Source: Neocallimastix lanati (nom. inval.) (Eukaryota; Neocallimastigomycota; Neocallimastigomycetes; Neocallimastigales; Neocallimastigaceae). From it: a DNA stretch of 64,000 bases. The notes beneath the pieces are model-generated. The model was given only the letters and a program-made list of their open reading frames with translations, was not told the DNA's origin and ran no database searches. Positions 35,423-50,460 of this stretch are shown here, piece by piece; position 1 is the stretch's first letter; every line of letters begins with the position of its first letter. The position numbers were made by a program, and so were the translations under genes. The stretch is taken from positions 51,001-115,000 of the forward strand of contig JACVTC010000009.1 in assembly GCA_016946835.1 (NCBI GenBank), written 5' to 3'.

Positions 35423-35977
35423 ATTAAATTTATTCACCCTATTCCTGGATATCCTCAACAAAATGGTCGTACTGAACGGTTAAATCAAACAATAAATAAT
35501 TGTGCTAAAGCACTTTTAAATTCTGCTAAATTACCTCTTTATTTTTGGGATTCTGCCGTTCAATGTGCTGTCTTCTTTTATAATTCAAATCCTCATTCTA
35601 GTATTAATTTTAAAATTCCTAATGAACTATTCTTTAATAAACCTGTTGATATTTCTCATTTTAAAGTATTCGGTTGTAAAGAATTTTTCTTTAATAACCA
35701 TAAAACAAATAAATTTGAAAATAATTCGAAACAAGGTATCTTTCTTGGTTATCCTGAAAATTCTTCTGGGTACCGAATTTTAGATATTTCTACAAACTCT
35801 ATCATTACTGCTAGAGATGTTTATTTCATGGAAGATATTCCTGGTACTATTGACACTTCCTTTTTCTCATCGAAAACTATTGATTCTTTATTCATTTACT
35901 CAAATTTATCGATTGAGGGGGAAAGTGCAAATATACAATCGACAACTTCTAATATCAATAATAATAATAATAATAAT
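35423..35977 (+). pseudogene. Copia integrase remainder
   Basis: It continues in the same frame after the TGA: YPQQNGRTERLNQTINN with the catalytic Glu, LYFWDSAVQCAVFFYN, NELFFNKPVDISHFKVFGC and GIFLGYPENSSGYRIL, typical of copia integrase and the GKGY-type region before RT. It ends in an Asn run where a second LTR begins; reverse transcriptase and RNase H are absent. Confidence 0.8.
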
Positions 35978-36188
35978 TGTTAGAATATGTGAAATGTATG
36001 AAATATAAGCTTCAAATGTATTGAAACATATTGCAATATGAATAATGTATAAGCCACAATGTATTAATATAAAAGCATTTAATTTAGAATAATTAAGTGC
36101 TAGTAACTCTTTATCATATAATATATTAATAAAATTGACATAATTATAAACCATAAATTCAAAACTCTTAACAGATTAAGAGTCTCAT
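35978..36188 (+). repeat. Second copia LTR and PBS inside the first element
   Basis: LTR 35978-36173 (TGTTAGAATATG to CTTAACA) is followed by GATTAAGAGTCTCAT at 36174-36188. The same LTR family, with the same downstream phrase GCCGGAAACA and ATTATGTCAAAAAAA, is at 41459-42025. No matching 3' LTR of this type is seen before the outer 3' LTR. Confidence 0.75.
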
Positions 36189-37349
36189 CTGACTCTTAAA
36201 AAGATTCATAGCAAAAGAATCTTTTGCCGGAAACAATATTATGTCAAAAAAAAAAAATATATATATATATAATTGAATTTTAAATTATGATAAAGGTTGC
36301 TCATTATGTCAATTTTTAAGATGACTAATAAAACTGATAACTGATCAAAATGATCAAGACAGAAAAATTGAAGAAACGTGTAAAATATAAAACTGTTGAT
36401 AAAAGAAGTTATTTCAGGATAAGTAAAACTCAAAATAAAAAATATAAAAATATTTATTTAAAAAGAAAAAACACGTATAAACGTATATAAAAGAAAATTA
36501 TATATCTTCATACTAGAGACTCTTAATTGAAATTATAATTTGATATTTTAACAAATAAGCTTTTGGATATAATTTTTGATAATTAAAATATAATATAAAA
36601 ATAAAAAAAAAAAATAAAATAAAAATATAAATAAAAATTAATAAAATAAAATAGTTCTAATAAAGACATAATGTAGGGGGAATGTTAAAATATAGTAAAT
36701 AAAATTATACATTATGCTTTATTATAAAATAAAATTAATATAAAATACATGTAATAATTATTATTCAGAAAATGATTCTTCTTTATTAATAAAATATTAT
36801 TAAATAAATAAAATATATAATATAAAATAATTAATCTGAGCTTCACTCATTGACAAATAGTAAACAATTAAATATTTTATTATAAATAATTAAAATTTTA
36901 TTTATTATTATTTTATATTTTTATTATAAAATTTTTATTATACTTTATTATATTTTTATTATTATTTTATATTAAATATTATATTAAAATTATATTTTAT
37001 TATATTTTATTATTATAAAATTATTATATTTTTTGTTATTATATTTTTATTATATTTTATATTTTTATTTTTACTCAATCCTATAAATGTTTTAAAGATA
37101 TAAAAAGAACTAAGTAAAATAATGCTTTAGTTCCTCCTCTTCTTTCAACTTTATTTTTATATTTTTCTTTTAATTTTTCGAGAATGAATTATTAAATATT
37201 TTTAATTAGTATAATTAAATAATTAAATAAATAAGTAAAATTAAATTATTATCTTAATAAATTGTTAAGTTTTGTTTTTTTTTTTTGTGTTTTAAGGATA
37301 AAATAATTTTGGTTTGTTTTAAATATTTAGTTTGTTAGGTAAATTAGTT

Positions 37350-37808
37350 ATTTAATTTTATTTTATTTTATTTTATTTTATTTTATATTCTCTTTTAATT
37401 ATACATTAAAAAAAATTTTTATTTTTATTTTTTGGTAACAATATTATCTTAAGATATAGAAAGAATAGTGACAATATAAATATTTATATATTTTTTTCTT
37501 TTATTCTTTTTAAATATATATATATATATATCTTTTAATTGAAATAATAATAACAATGAAAAAAAAAATATTATAAATTATCTTTAATAATATTTTTAAT
37601 ACTATTTTATTCCTATTTCAATGTCAAGTTTAACTAAATTTGATTTACATATATATAATTAATATAATGTCTTTTTCATTTATGAATTTTTACGTTAAAT
37701 GATTATTAATTATAAAAAGAAAAAAAAAATTTTTTTTCCGGTTTAATTATGTATTTTTTTTTATTTAAATATTTATTTATTTTCTTTTTTATTCTTTTTC
37801 TTTCCTTC
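37350..37808. other. AT-rich spacer downstream of the Rab7 gene
   Basis: It starts with a (TTTTA)n microsatellite (37355-37385). No gene is seen. It includes the 3' flank of the minus-strand GTPase gene. Confidence 0.5.
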
Positions 37809-39852
<2,044 letters not shown>

Positions 39853-40336
39853 TTTATATGTATATATTGAATTATATCTTAAGTAATATTATTGGATTGA
39901 TTGTAGATAGAAAACTATCAATATATTATTATATATTATTAATAATTTATAATTTTATATTTTAAATTTAAATATAATAAAATAAATAATATATAAAAAT
40001 AAATATATAAATATTAAAATTTAATTATATTAACATTTATTTTTTTGATTGTTTGATAGTTTATATCATTTAATTTATTTGATTTTAGAAATAGAATGGT
40101 TTCATTTTTAAATTTCCAAATGATGTAATTATAAAGTAATATCATTATTTTTTTTTTTTTAGTTATATAAAATGATTTATTGAAAAATATATGAATTTTA
40201 TAAATATGAATTTATTACAAAAGATAACGTTATATAGCAAGGATTGATTTTGATAAATATATAAAATGTAAATAATAATAAATAATAAATAATAAATAAT
40301 AAGAAATTATATTTTAATAATAAATATATTATAAAA

Positions 40337-40384
<48 letters not shown>

Positions 40385-41458
40385 TTATGTTTTATATATA
40401 TATATATATATATTAAATATAAAATAAATATAGAAATTTGTATATAAAAACTTCTATGTTAAATTTTTAAATTTCTATTAAATTGTTCATTAAAATGCTT
40501 ATTTATATTAAAAAAATATCAATAAATTTTTTTGAAGTGTTTAATAAAATATTATAATTTCTCCAAAAAATATTTACTGAAATATTCATTTAGCTTAATA
40601 TTTATAATCTCTTAATATTCTATTAATCTATATAAATATTTATTCTTAATTTTATAATTTCCTTCGAGGTTTTTCTTTTTATTTGTATTTTATTTTTTAT
40701 ATTAAATAATAAAATATATATTATTATATAAAATTAAATAACTGATTATTTAAGTTTCCTTCCCAATTAAAATTGAAAAAATAAATTCCTATTTTTTTTT
40801 TTTTATAAAATCAATTATCAATATTTTTTTGATTCATTAATAAAACAATCATTCGATTAATATAATTTTATATAAATATTTTTATTATTGTTTATTTAAA
40901 TTAATAATTTCATCGTTTTAAAATAAAAAGAAAAAATGATTATGTCAATTTAGTTATTTGAATATATAATTTTATCTTTATTTTGATTTAAGTTAGTCAG
41001 AATATTACTTTAATAATTGAATTCTTGAATTTTTTGATTAAAAATTAATAATAATAAGAAATCTTTTTTTTTTTTTTTATTCCGTTTGAATAAACTTTAA
41101 TATTTATGATTATTATTACTGTGTAGTATTTCTACAAATAAAAAAATATTCATATATTTAAAGTAAATTATATAATAAATATAACAATTGTTACTTGAAA
41201 TGTACTTTTTTTTCCTTATTATTCCTTCTTTTTTTTTTATTTTATATTATTTCCTTTTTTATTATTTAAATTATTTTTTTTTTCCAATTTTTATTTTTAT
41301 CTTTATTTTTTTTTAAAATTATTTTAATTATTATAATCTATTTATATATAATAAATAATCAATAAATAAATAGTAAATAATCAATAAATAAATAGTAAAT
41401 AATAGGAATAATAAAATTAACTAATAATATAAATAATAATAAATAATAATATATAAAT
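39853..41458. other. Intergenic, upstream of the Rab7-type gene
   Basis: No gene is seen. It holds an (AAT)n run at 40338-40382, a (TA)n run near 40398, and poly-T tracts. The promoter presumably lies in the part next to 39852, but no specific element is recognised. Confidence 0.5.
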
Positions 41459-41985
41459 TGTTAGAAAAATGTGAATATGATGTTATAACATATGAATATA
41501 TGATTAATGTAATAAAATATAATGTAATATAAGCCACAATGTGATAATATTTAATTATTTAGGGGGTGTGTCATTTCGAAAATTTTTATTACATAAATTT
41601 GTATTTTGTTGTAGTGCATTTCGGAAAACAGGGCGTATTATAATGTAATAAATAAATAAATGAATAAATAAATTATAAATGAATAAATAAATTTTTAAAT
41701 AATAATAAAAATTAAACATACGTTTATTACGTGTTTGAAAATTTTTGAGAATTGTAATTTTATTTATTTAATTAATTAATTATTATTCATTAAATTTTTA
41801 ATAAAATTAAGTGGCTTAAAATTAAAATTATTTAAGCCATACAACAAAATACAAATTTATGTAATAAAAATTTTCGAAATGCACACTCCCCATTATTTAA
41901 TTTAGAAAATAAAATTAAAATATATTAATAAAATTGACATAATTATAAACCATAAATTCCTGACTCTCAAAAAGATTCTTAGCAA
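41459..41985 (+). repeat. Copia LTR carrying a MITE
   Basis: It begins TGTTAGAAAAATGTG, related to the LTR at 35978, and continues after the MITE with AAAATTGACATAATTATAAACC as there. The PBS itself is deleted in this copy, but the downstream GCCGGAAACATTATTATGTC is present. A second partial LTR end (GCTCTTTATCATAAAATA) is at 42030-42085. Confidence 0.7.
41562..41891. mobile_element. MITE with about 50-bp terminal inverted repeats
   Basis: The ends GGGGGTGTGTCATTTCG and CGAAATGCACACTCCCC are inverted, and the match continues inward through TTTTTATTACATAAATTTGT. The target duplication ATTATTTA is at 41554-41561 and 41892-41899. The GCATTTCG core is also in the TIRs of the MULE element at 2.3-3.86 kb, so this is probably a MULE-derived non-autonomous element. 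The 330-bp size leaves no coding capacity. Confidence 0.85.
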
Positions 41986-42059
41986 AAGAACCTTTAGCCG
42001 GAAACATTATTATGTCAAAAAAAAAAAAAATTGCTAAATAGCTCTTTATCATAAAATAT

Positions 42060-42280
42060 ATTAATAAAGTTGATATAAACCATAATAAATAATAAATAAT
42101 AAATAAATAAATAATATATTAATAAATAAATAAATAAATAAATAAATAATAAAATAATTATATAATAACTAATAAATAAATAAATAAAAAAATAAATAAA
42201 TAAATAAATAAATAATAAATAATAATAAATAATTAAATACAAATAATAAATAATTAAATAGATAAATAATAAATAATAAA
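42060..42280. repeat. (AAAT)n-type microsatellite
   Basis: It is a run of AAAT and AAATAAT units of about 220 bases. The hydrophobic reverse-strand reading of it is not a gene. Confidence 0.8.
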
Positions 42281-42289
42281 TCATTAAGT

Positions 42290-42650
42290 CCAAGATTGGT
42301 ATCCACTAAAAAATATGATGGTATAAAACAAGACTCAAGACTCGTTGTAAAAGGGTATAGAATATATAATATAGAATGTGTAGAATACGATTTAACTTTT
42401 TCTTCAACACTACCAATGAAAAGTTTAAGAATAACAATAGCTATTGCCTCTTTATCCAACTGGAGTATCCAGCAATTAAATTTAAAAGATATATATCACA
42501 ATGCCGAATTTCACAATGATATTAATATGAATTTTACCCGAATGTCATGATGAATTGAAACAAAGGTTATTGTAAATTAAATAAGCCCTTATTCGATTTG
42601 AAGCAGGCTGGTCTCAAATGGAATCAAATTTTTAATTATAAAAGTGCTAT
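42290..42650 (+). pseudogene. Copia reverse transcriptase fragment
   Basis: The blocks are DSRLVVKGYRIYNIECVEYD, TFSSTLPMKSLRITIAIAS, WSIQQLNLKDIYHNAEF and, after stops, LFDLKQAGLKWNQ. They are the first copia RT motifs, with Asn in LNLK where family members have the catalytic Asp. The rest of pol is absent. The fragment follows the LTR at 41459 in the same orientation but lacks everything between. Confidence 0.8.
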
Positions 42651-43039
42651 ATCCATTAAGAAGTGAACAATATTTATATTTATTCGTAAAGTGGGACAAT
42701 AAAAGTAAGGTAATATTATATTATTTTATATCAAATGAAATATAAAATTTTCATTATTGTCAACAAGATGATTATATATCTATATTTGTATTATTATTAT
42801 TATTATAATTTTTTATTTAAATATAAATTTATTTATTATTTTATTTTTAAATGATAGTATATAAATTTTTTTTTTTTGGATTTTATATAATTAGTAATAA
42901 GTATATTAAAAAAAAATAATAATAATAAGTAAAATAGAATAGAATAGAATACTAAAGTTTTATAATAATTATAATACAATATTAAAATTTATAAATAAAT
43001 TAATAAATAAATATATAAATAATATTATAAATTATTTAA

Positions 43040-43077
<38 letters not shown>

Positions 43078-43357
43078 TTAATGCTATAAAATATATATTT
43101 TTAAAAGGAAAAAAGTATTATTAGTAAATAAATTTAACATTATTAAAAGATAAAATAAAAAATAAATTATTAATATTTAAAATAAAATATATATATATAT
43201 AAAATAACAAAAACATATATTACTAATTTAAAAAAAAAATTATATAAATAGAAAAATAATTATAAAAAAATTTTTTTACTACTCTAGAATTTAAATTATT
43301 ATTTAACATGAAAATATAGTATAATTTAAATAAAATTAATAAATAAATTTGTTGGAA

Positions 43358-43389
<32 letters not shown>

Positions 43390-43608
43390 AAAAGGATAGA
43401 AAATTAAATATATATATATTTAAATCATTAATGATATATATAATTATAAAAAAAAAAAATAGTATTAATATAAATAGTAAAATTAAAACATATATATATA
43501 TATAAAGGTTAAATAATATAAAAATAAGATTAAATTATACAAAAATTTAATTATTAATATCGATAAACTATTAAATTTCAATATCTCCTTTCTGAATTTA
43601 TTTTAATA
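42651..43608. other. Gene-free AT-rich spacer
   Basis: It holds an (ATT)n run at 43047-43078 and (AT)n/(CT)n runs near 43362-43390. It includes the 3' flank of the minus-strand SH3 gene. Nothing else is recognised. Confidence 0.5.
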
Positions 43609-44968
43609 TCAATTTATTGTTTCATTATTCTTATTATCGGTGGAATCATTGTTATTTGAATTATCTTCATCAATTGATTTTGATTTGACAGAGACGTAGC
43701 TCTTCGGGAACCATCCTCCCTGTCCATTCAATTTACCATAGTAATATTTATCATCCTTTTCTAAAAAGATCTCGAGAACATCATTCTCCTTGAATTTTAA
43801 CGCTTGTTTCGATTTACTATTGGTGGAACCACTAAAGGACTGTAGAGCTACTCCAATGAACTTAGGAGCACCTATATTTTTAGGTTCATCATTTGGAACC
43901 GAGGAAGATTCTCCTTCAAATAATTTTTCAATAGATTCTTTATGATGATTAAAAATTCATAGTAAATATATATAATAAATAATAAAATTTATAAATAATT
44001 ATATAATAGATATATAATAAATAGATAATGAAAATTAATAAAATTCAATAAAATTAAAAAAAAATAATAAAAAAATAAAAAAAATAAAAATATAAAAAAA
44101 TAAAAAAAATAAAAAAATTTATATTAAAATAAAGGTTTTGTGTATTTTATCAATTTATTATTTTAATAGAATTAATACTATTATAAATTATTAAGTATTA
44201 ATTTTATTAATTTTTTTTAATGTTCTTACCATAAATTCTTTTCTTTTTATTTTTACTGGTAAGAAAACCTTTTAACGTATGCATATTACTATTATTCACA
44301 ATATCCGCTTGAGCACAGGCAGTATTATTATCAATAGAAGGCTTCTTAATATGATAGGATGTATATCCAATATTTTTGATATTTGACATTCCGGACAAAT
44401 ATTTTTCTCTTTTTTTTATTTTATTCTGTGGATCATCTTCAAGAATCATCATTCCGTTAATTTTTACATTACTACCAACAGCACTCACACTCACACTACC
44501 AAGACGACCTCCACCACTTCTATGTTGGTTTTGTTCATCCAGAAGCAGAGAATTAAATATTTCAGTAATGAGTTCTTTATTAATATTAGGTAGAGAAGGT
44601 GTATTTTTTAGATTTCTTTTTTCAACGGTTTGGGCTCGATCATCCTTCTTCTCCAAAATTTCATTTAATTTAGAACATGAATGAGCTTTGATACTGAAAT
44701 CGATAGGTTTTCTTTCCCCAGAAATTAAATCAATAATGGAATCTTTTTTATTATTATTGTTTCGGTGTGTATATGTGTATATGTACATTTGTTTAAATTT
44801 ATATATATAACAATAAAATATAAATATTTAATAATTACAAAGAGAAAAAAAGTTATTATTAATATTATTATTATTATTATTATTATTATAATTATTATTA
44901 TTATAATTATTATTATTATTATAATTATTATTATTATTATTATTATAATTATTATTATTATTATTATA

Positions 44969-45031
<63 letters not shown>

Positions 45032-45094
45032 ATTATTATTATTATTATAATTATTATTATAATTATTATTATTATAATTATTATTATTATTATA

Positions 45095-45181
<87 letters not shown>

Positions 45182-45622
45182 TAGTATAATTAAAAAAAAA
45201 ATAAATCTTGATAAGAATCTACTAAAAATAGTGAAAGAAGGAATTTCCTTCAGGAATCCTCTCCTTAAGGAATCCTTTTGGAATTTTCCTCCCTTTATCA
45301 TTCTTATTTTTTCCTTTTCTTTATCCTTTCAAATCTTTTTTTATCTTTTCCTTTAACTTTAATTTTTTTTTTTATTTACCATCTAATTTTTTGGTTTCTA
45401 TATTCATTTTTATATCAAAAAGTTGTCCCTCTTGATCTTGAGTATTCATCTTTTCCACTTCTGTTTCAATATCAGCTTCTTCTTTGGTTTCTGCTTTTTC
45501 AGCCTCAGTTTCTAGTTCTTCTTTTTTTATTATAATTTTAGTATCTGCTACTACTTCTTCTTGTTCTTCCATCGATTTTTCTTGTCCTTGATCTAAATAT
45601 AAATATATATATAATAAATAAA

Positions 45623-45657
<35 letters not shown>

Positions 45658-48583
45658 AATAGATTAATATATCATATCCTTTTTTTTTTAATTTTTCTAT
45701 TTTTATTCTATAATAATAGAAAAAAATTATTTTTCTAATTTTTATTCTTCTTTTATTTATTATTTTTTTTTTAATTTTTGTCTTCTTTTCTTCTATATTA
45801 CCTTCATCATTCTTACTCTCATCAAGAGTTTTTTCTGTAGTAGAATAGAGATCGTTTTCTCTGTAGGGTCCTAAGGCTGTATCACTAGCACATTGAACAT
45901 TCTCAAAGAATTGTAATAGTTGAGCTATCTTATATGATCTCTTATTACGTATAGGTACCATCGTCATGGCTGTAGTATTATAGAGATTACTGTGACTACT
46001 ACTGAAATCTGTGAACATTAAAGATGGTCGCTTCACCATTGAAAGTGAATCGGAAGTGGGTTGATGTTCAAATGGTAAAGACCTAGAATGTTTCATAAAA
46101 TATTCACCACTACCATTATCATATATATAACTACTTATAAAACCTTTACTAATTTTTCTTCCACTACGATTACTATTACTGTTATTATTATTTTTACCAT
46201 TACCATTAGTATTGGTAAGATTAGGATTACTTAAACGTTCAAAGTTAAGACGACAAAGTGCAAAATTGGAATTTACTGTTGTATTTTTAGTAGTAGTAGT
46301 GGTAGTAGTAGTAGTAGTACCACTATTACTATTACTATTAGTAGCTTGATGATTTTGAGAACGTGTATTTTGGAAATCAAGAAAAGTTTCCTTTAAATCT
46401 CGTCCATTATTTTTCATCTGTTTCACCATTGAAGGTTTAATTCCTCCTTCCATATCAATAGTATTAGCCTTAGAATTGCCAGTGAGTTCACTAGGATTAA
46501 TTCGATCATAAAGACTTTCGAAACTACCTATTTGATTATTATCATTGCCACTTCTATTATCATTATTATTACTATTTGTATTATTATTAGAATTGTTATT
46601 GTTGTTGTTGTTGTTAACAAAAGTATTATTTTTATTATTTTTATTTTTATTATAATAGTTATTATTATTATAATTAGGACTATTATTTGTATTATTTATT
46701 TTTTTATAGTAATTAGGAGCTGTTCCTTTAGATGGTGAAGGATATCCGCCATCATTTTGCATATGAACTTTACGTATCCATTCTTTACGTGTATTTTGAG
46801 TAGTGGTATAATCAATTTCTGAAAAGAATCTATTGTTATTGTTTCTATTGTTACCATTATTACCATTTTGATTTTGATAAGAAGAATATGAATAAGGAGA
46901 AGCAGGATAAGCAGAATACATAGAATAAGGTAAACCTGAATTCGGTGTTGAAGAAGGTAGAGGTGAAGTGAAAAATTCCCTTTCTAAAAATTGATCTCCA
47001 TCTTTATTCATAATTAATTTTTTCGAAGTATTAATGGTAAGCCCATTAGCATTAGCATTGGAATTAAATTTGTAATTGAGATTACCACCATTATTACCAT
47101 AACTTCCTTTACGACCACCACGATAACCACCATTACCACCGCCACCACTATAATAACCATCACCATTGTCAAACTCTTGATTACCTCTTTTATTATTGGA
47201 AGAGCCACTACTTCTACGACGACCATAACCTCCAAAATTATTTCCTGCAGAGGTAGGGGAAGAATTGAAAGTAGGTGAGCCAGAGGTACCAGTAAAACCA
47301 GTGGTAAAAGACTTACTTTTATTTTTAAAGGTATATCGTCGTTGGAAAGCCTGATTTGAACCAGAATTTCGTTGAGCAGATGGAGGAGGTTGTTTTTGAT
47401 TCTGATCTTGATTTTGATTTTGGGTTTGGATTTGTTCGTCAGTTTGAATTTTAATTAGAGGTGATGAAGTCTTACTTTTACCATAACCTGATAAAGGTGT
47501 TCTTGGGGATTTCAGAGGTGATGATTTAAATGAAGAGATGGAGGTATTCACTTTAGGTTTATTATTACCATAATTATTGTTGTTATTGCTATAATTATTG
47601 TAATTCTTGTTGTTATAATAGTTATAGTTATTATTACTGTTACTGTTATTGTAGTTATTGTAATCATTTTTATCATTACGATTATCATTGTCATTACTGG
47701 TACTATTTCCATTGTCATTGTCATTGCCATTACCATTACTGTTATTATTGTTAATGAAGGAATTAGGACCAGGATTGTAAGGTTTTGAGAAAGGATAACC
47801 AGTCCATTTCGATTTAGATTTATAAGCTGGACTTCGTTGAGGAAAACCATTATTATCAATATTATTACCATTTGTTATTGATAGAGATTCATATTGATAT
47901 TTAGCCTTACTAACGATGGAATTAGATTGATTTGAGGAAAGTTTATCTGATGACGGATTCATCTCCATCCTGGTATCCTTAATATTAATATTAGAAGGAG
48001 GAGGAGTGATAGTATTATTGGATGGACTTTTTTTATTTTTTAAAACCATAGCATGAAGTGAAGTATTTCTTTTATCTTCTCTGTTGTTAGCACCATCACC
48101 ATCATCACCATTATTTTTAAAGCGATTCTCATTCGGTGGATTAAAATAATAGGGAGAAGGAGGATTTATGGTATTATAATTACTAATATTACTGGAATTC
48201 TTAGAGAAACTATTATTTTGAGATCTTCGTGGATGATGGAGGTTAGGATTGGAATTATTAAGAGAATCCAGGGAGGATCCATCACTTCGACTTTTGGAAT
48301 GGGCATGAGAATGTTGTTTAAAACTATTGTTTTTTTTTCGACCTTTAGGAGAGGAAGGTTTAGAAGTAGTATTTATAGAACCATTGGAACCCTTTTTTAA
48401 TTCATTATTATTATTGTAAGGGCTGAGATTAAGGTTAGAATTTGGATTAGAATTAAGGGTGAGCGATGCCTCATTTTTTCCCCCTTCAAAATTGTTAAAA
48501 CTGGAGACATTACTTATTTTTCGACCACTACTATTTTGAATAAAGTCATTTTCCTTGACCATATTATTGTCTAAAGAACTCAT
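43609..48583 (-). CDS. Large low-complexity protein with C-terminal SH3 domain, four exons
   Basis: Exons on the minus strand are 45802-48583, 45380-45592, 44230-44742 and 43609-43937. The donors are GTAATA, GTAAAT and GTAAGA with AG acceptors; phases agree at each junction, giving about 1,278 residues. The first about 900 residues are Asn/Ser-rich, with SPRTPLSGYGKS, a Gly/Arg patch (GGYRGGRKGSYG), and several serine-proline sites. A Glu-rich segment (EELETEAEKAETKEEADIE) may form a coil. The last 110 residues hold an SH3 domain: ALKFKENDVLEIFLEKDDKY then YYGKLNGQGGWFPKSYV. SH3 domains bind proline-rich peptides (family knowledge), so an adaptor or cytoskeletal scaffold is likely. The specific function is unknown. 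The start ATG at 48583 is the first in the frame. Confidence 0.8.
44853..45180. repeat. (ATT)n trinucleotide array inside intron 3 of the SH3 gene
   Basis: About 325 bases of ATT with scattered ATA variants form half of the 637-bp intron (44743-45379). Frames across it read poly-Ile or poly-Asn but are not coding, because matching splice sites lie on both sides. Confidence 0.85.
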
Positions 48584-50421
48584 TTCATTTATATTACGTC
48601 TTAAATTATCGTTTTTTCCTTTTTTTTTATTTTTGTTTGCTTTATTTTTTGTTTCGTTTTTAGTTGTTTTGTTTAGTTTTTTTTTTATTTTTTTATAAAT
48701 ATATATATATTATATCTATATCAATCTACCTCTCTATTTGTATAATTAATATTAGCTTAAATTTATATATATAATGTAGACCTATTACAGAATGATTGAA
48801 ATTTTTATCCATTTATTTATGAAAATCATTAGTTTTTTTTTTTTTTTTTTTTATGATTTGTTCGTTTGTTTGTTTTTTAAAAAAAAATAGCATCCCATAA
48901 ATAAGCAAAAAGAAAAATAAAATGATAAATTGCATATAAACACATATATGGTATTATTTTTTAAAAAAAAATATTTTTTTTAAAAAATGAAAGATATAAT
49001 AAAGATATATAAAATAGTATAAAATATGAATATACAATAGATTGTTGGAAACATTTAAAAACAAGTTGAAAAACCAGATAATTCATTATAAATTATAAAT
49101 TTAAATATATGTATATATATATTTATATTTGGTAAAAAAAAAATAATTATATTACCAATAAATTAATAAATTAATTTTTTAATAAATAATTATTATAATA
49201 ATAATAATAATAATAACAAAATAATGATCAAATAATATTTTCATCAATAAAAATAGCAAAAAGTATAGTATTAAAAATAAAAAGTAAATATTTATAACTG
49301 AATAAAATAATAAATTACCTAATATATTAAAATTTTTTTCTTTGCATAGTCTAATTTATAATGAGTTTATAAATATTGATAGATGATGTAAATTAATGTC
49401 TATTCTCAAGAATAATAATCTTAATGGCTATTAATTAGGCATATATTTGTCAATATATGAAACTATATATTATATATTTTATTTATGATATTAATATATA
49501 TATTTTTTTTCTTTTTTTATCTCTTATTATTAATTTTCCAAATAGTTTTATTAATGATTAAATATATGATAAAATTTTCTTTTCTATTCTTTCTTTAATT
49601 TTTCTGTATTTTTTCTTTTTTTTTTACTTTATTATTATTTCTCAATGAAAAAGTATTAGTATCATTCCAAAAATGTCTTCTCCAAATACAAAAAAATAAA
49701 ATCAAATTAAACTTTTTATCAAAATAGTATAGAGTATATAATGTATATTCAAGAAGATCCAATTTTCATAAACTCTATTATTCTTCCTATTTCCAAATTT
49801 TATATTTCGTATATAATTTATTTCCTTTTTTTTTTTTTTTTTTTTTTTTTTTTGTTGTTTTTTATCTTTTTCTTTAATATTTTATTCTTCAAATTTTTTT
49901 TTTATCAAAAATTAAAAAAAAGAGTATTCCAAATTTCCAAATAAAATAAAAAATTTCAAAAATACAATCATTAAAATAAAAAAAAAAAAAAAATTAATTA
50001 TAATAATAATAATAAATTTTTTATTTTATTTTATTTTTTTTTTTTTTCTTTTAAAAATAGTTCTAATGAAAATATCAGATATCAAATATAAATACAACTT
50101 AAAATAGATATAAATATTGAAATAATAATGATGTTACTTTCAATTTTCAACACTTTTATTATTTTCAATTTTTATTTTATATTTATATATATATATATAT
50201 TATTCTCTTCTTTTCTATACACCTATTTTTTTTTTCTTTTTATAGTAATTCTCTTTTCTTCTTTATACCCTTTTTTTAGATTTCTTTATGTTTTTGTTCT
50301 TTTGTTTTTATATGATATTGTTATTATATACTAGGATTGTTATTATTATATTGTCATATACATAGGTTAATTACAAAACTACAAAAATTTATCTTTTATG
50401 TTTTTATTTTTTATTTTTATC

Positions 50422-50460
<39 letters not shown>

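Larger units (their letters stand above)
34333..36855 (+). mobile_element. Internally deleted copia-type LTR retrotransposon
   Basis: LTRs of 173 bp each (34333-34505, 36683-36855) differ at two positions. The 5-bp target duplication is AATAG (34328-34332 and 36856-36860). The PBS GATTAAGAGTCTCATG is at 34506-34521 and the polypurine tract GTAGGGGGAA ends at 36682. The interior keeps gag and part of integrase only, and includes a second copia LTR with its own PBS. Confidence 0.9.
34149..37349 (+). repeat. 3' LTR of the plus-strand Ty3 element, split by a copia element
   Basis: 34149-34332 matches the first part of the 5' LTR, starting TGTTACAATACAAAT. The match resumes at 36861 (GTAAACAATTA) and continues to about 37349, where similarity to the 5' LTR ends. 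The interruption is the copia-type element at 34333-36855. Confidence 0.8.

Noticed and set aside
42015..42459. Minus-strand Tyr/Ile/Leu-rich frames resembling a membrane protein
   Set aside because: They are the reverse reading of an AAAT microsatellite and of the copia RT fragment on the plus strand.
44765..45301. Long poly-Ile (plus) and poly-Asn (minus) frames of 139-157 codons
   Set aside because: They are readings of the ATT array inside an intron; splice sites on both sides join neighbouring coding exons in phase.
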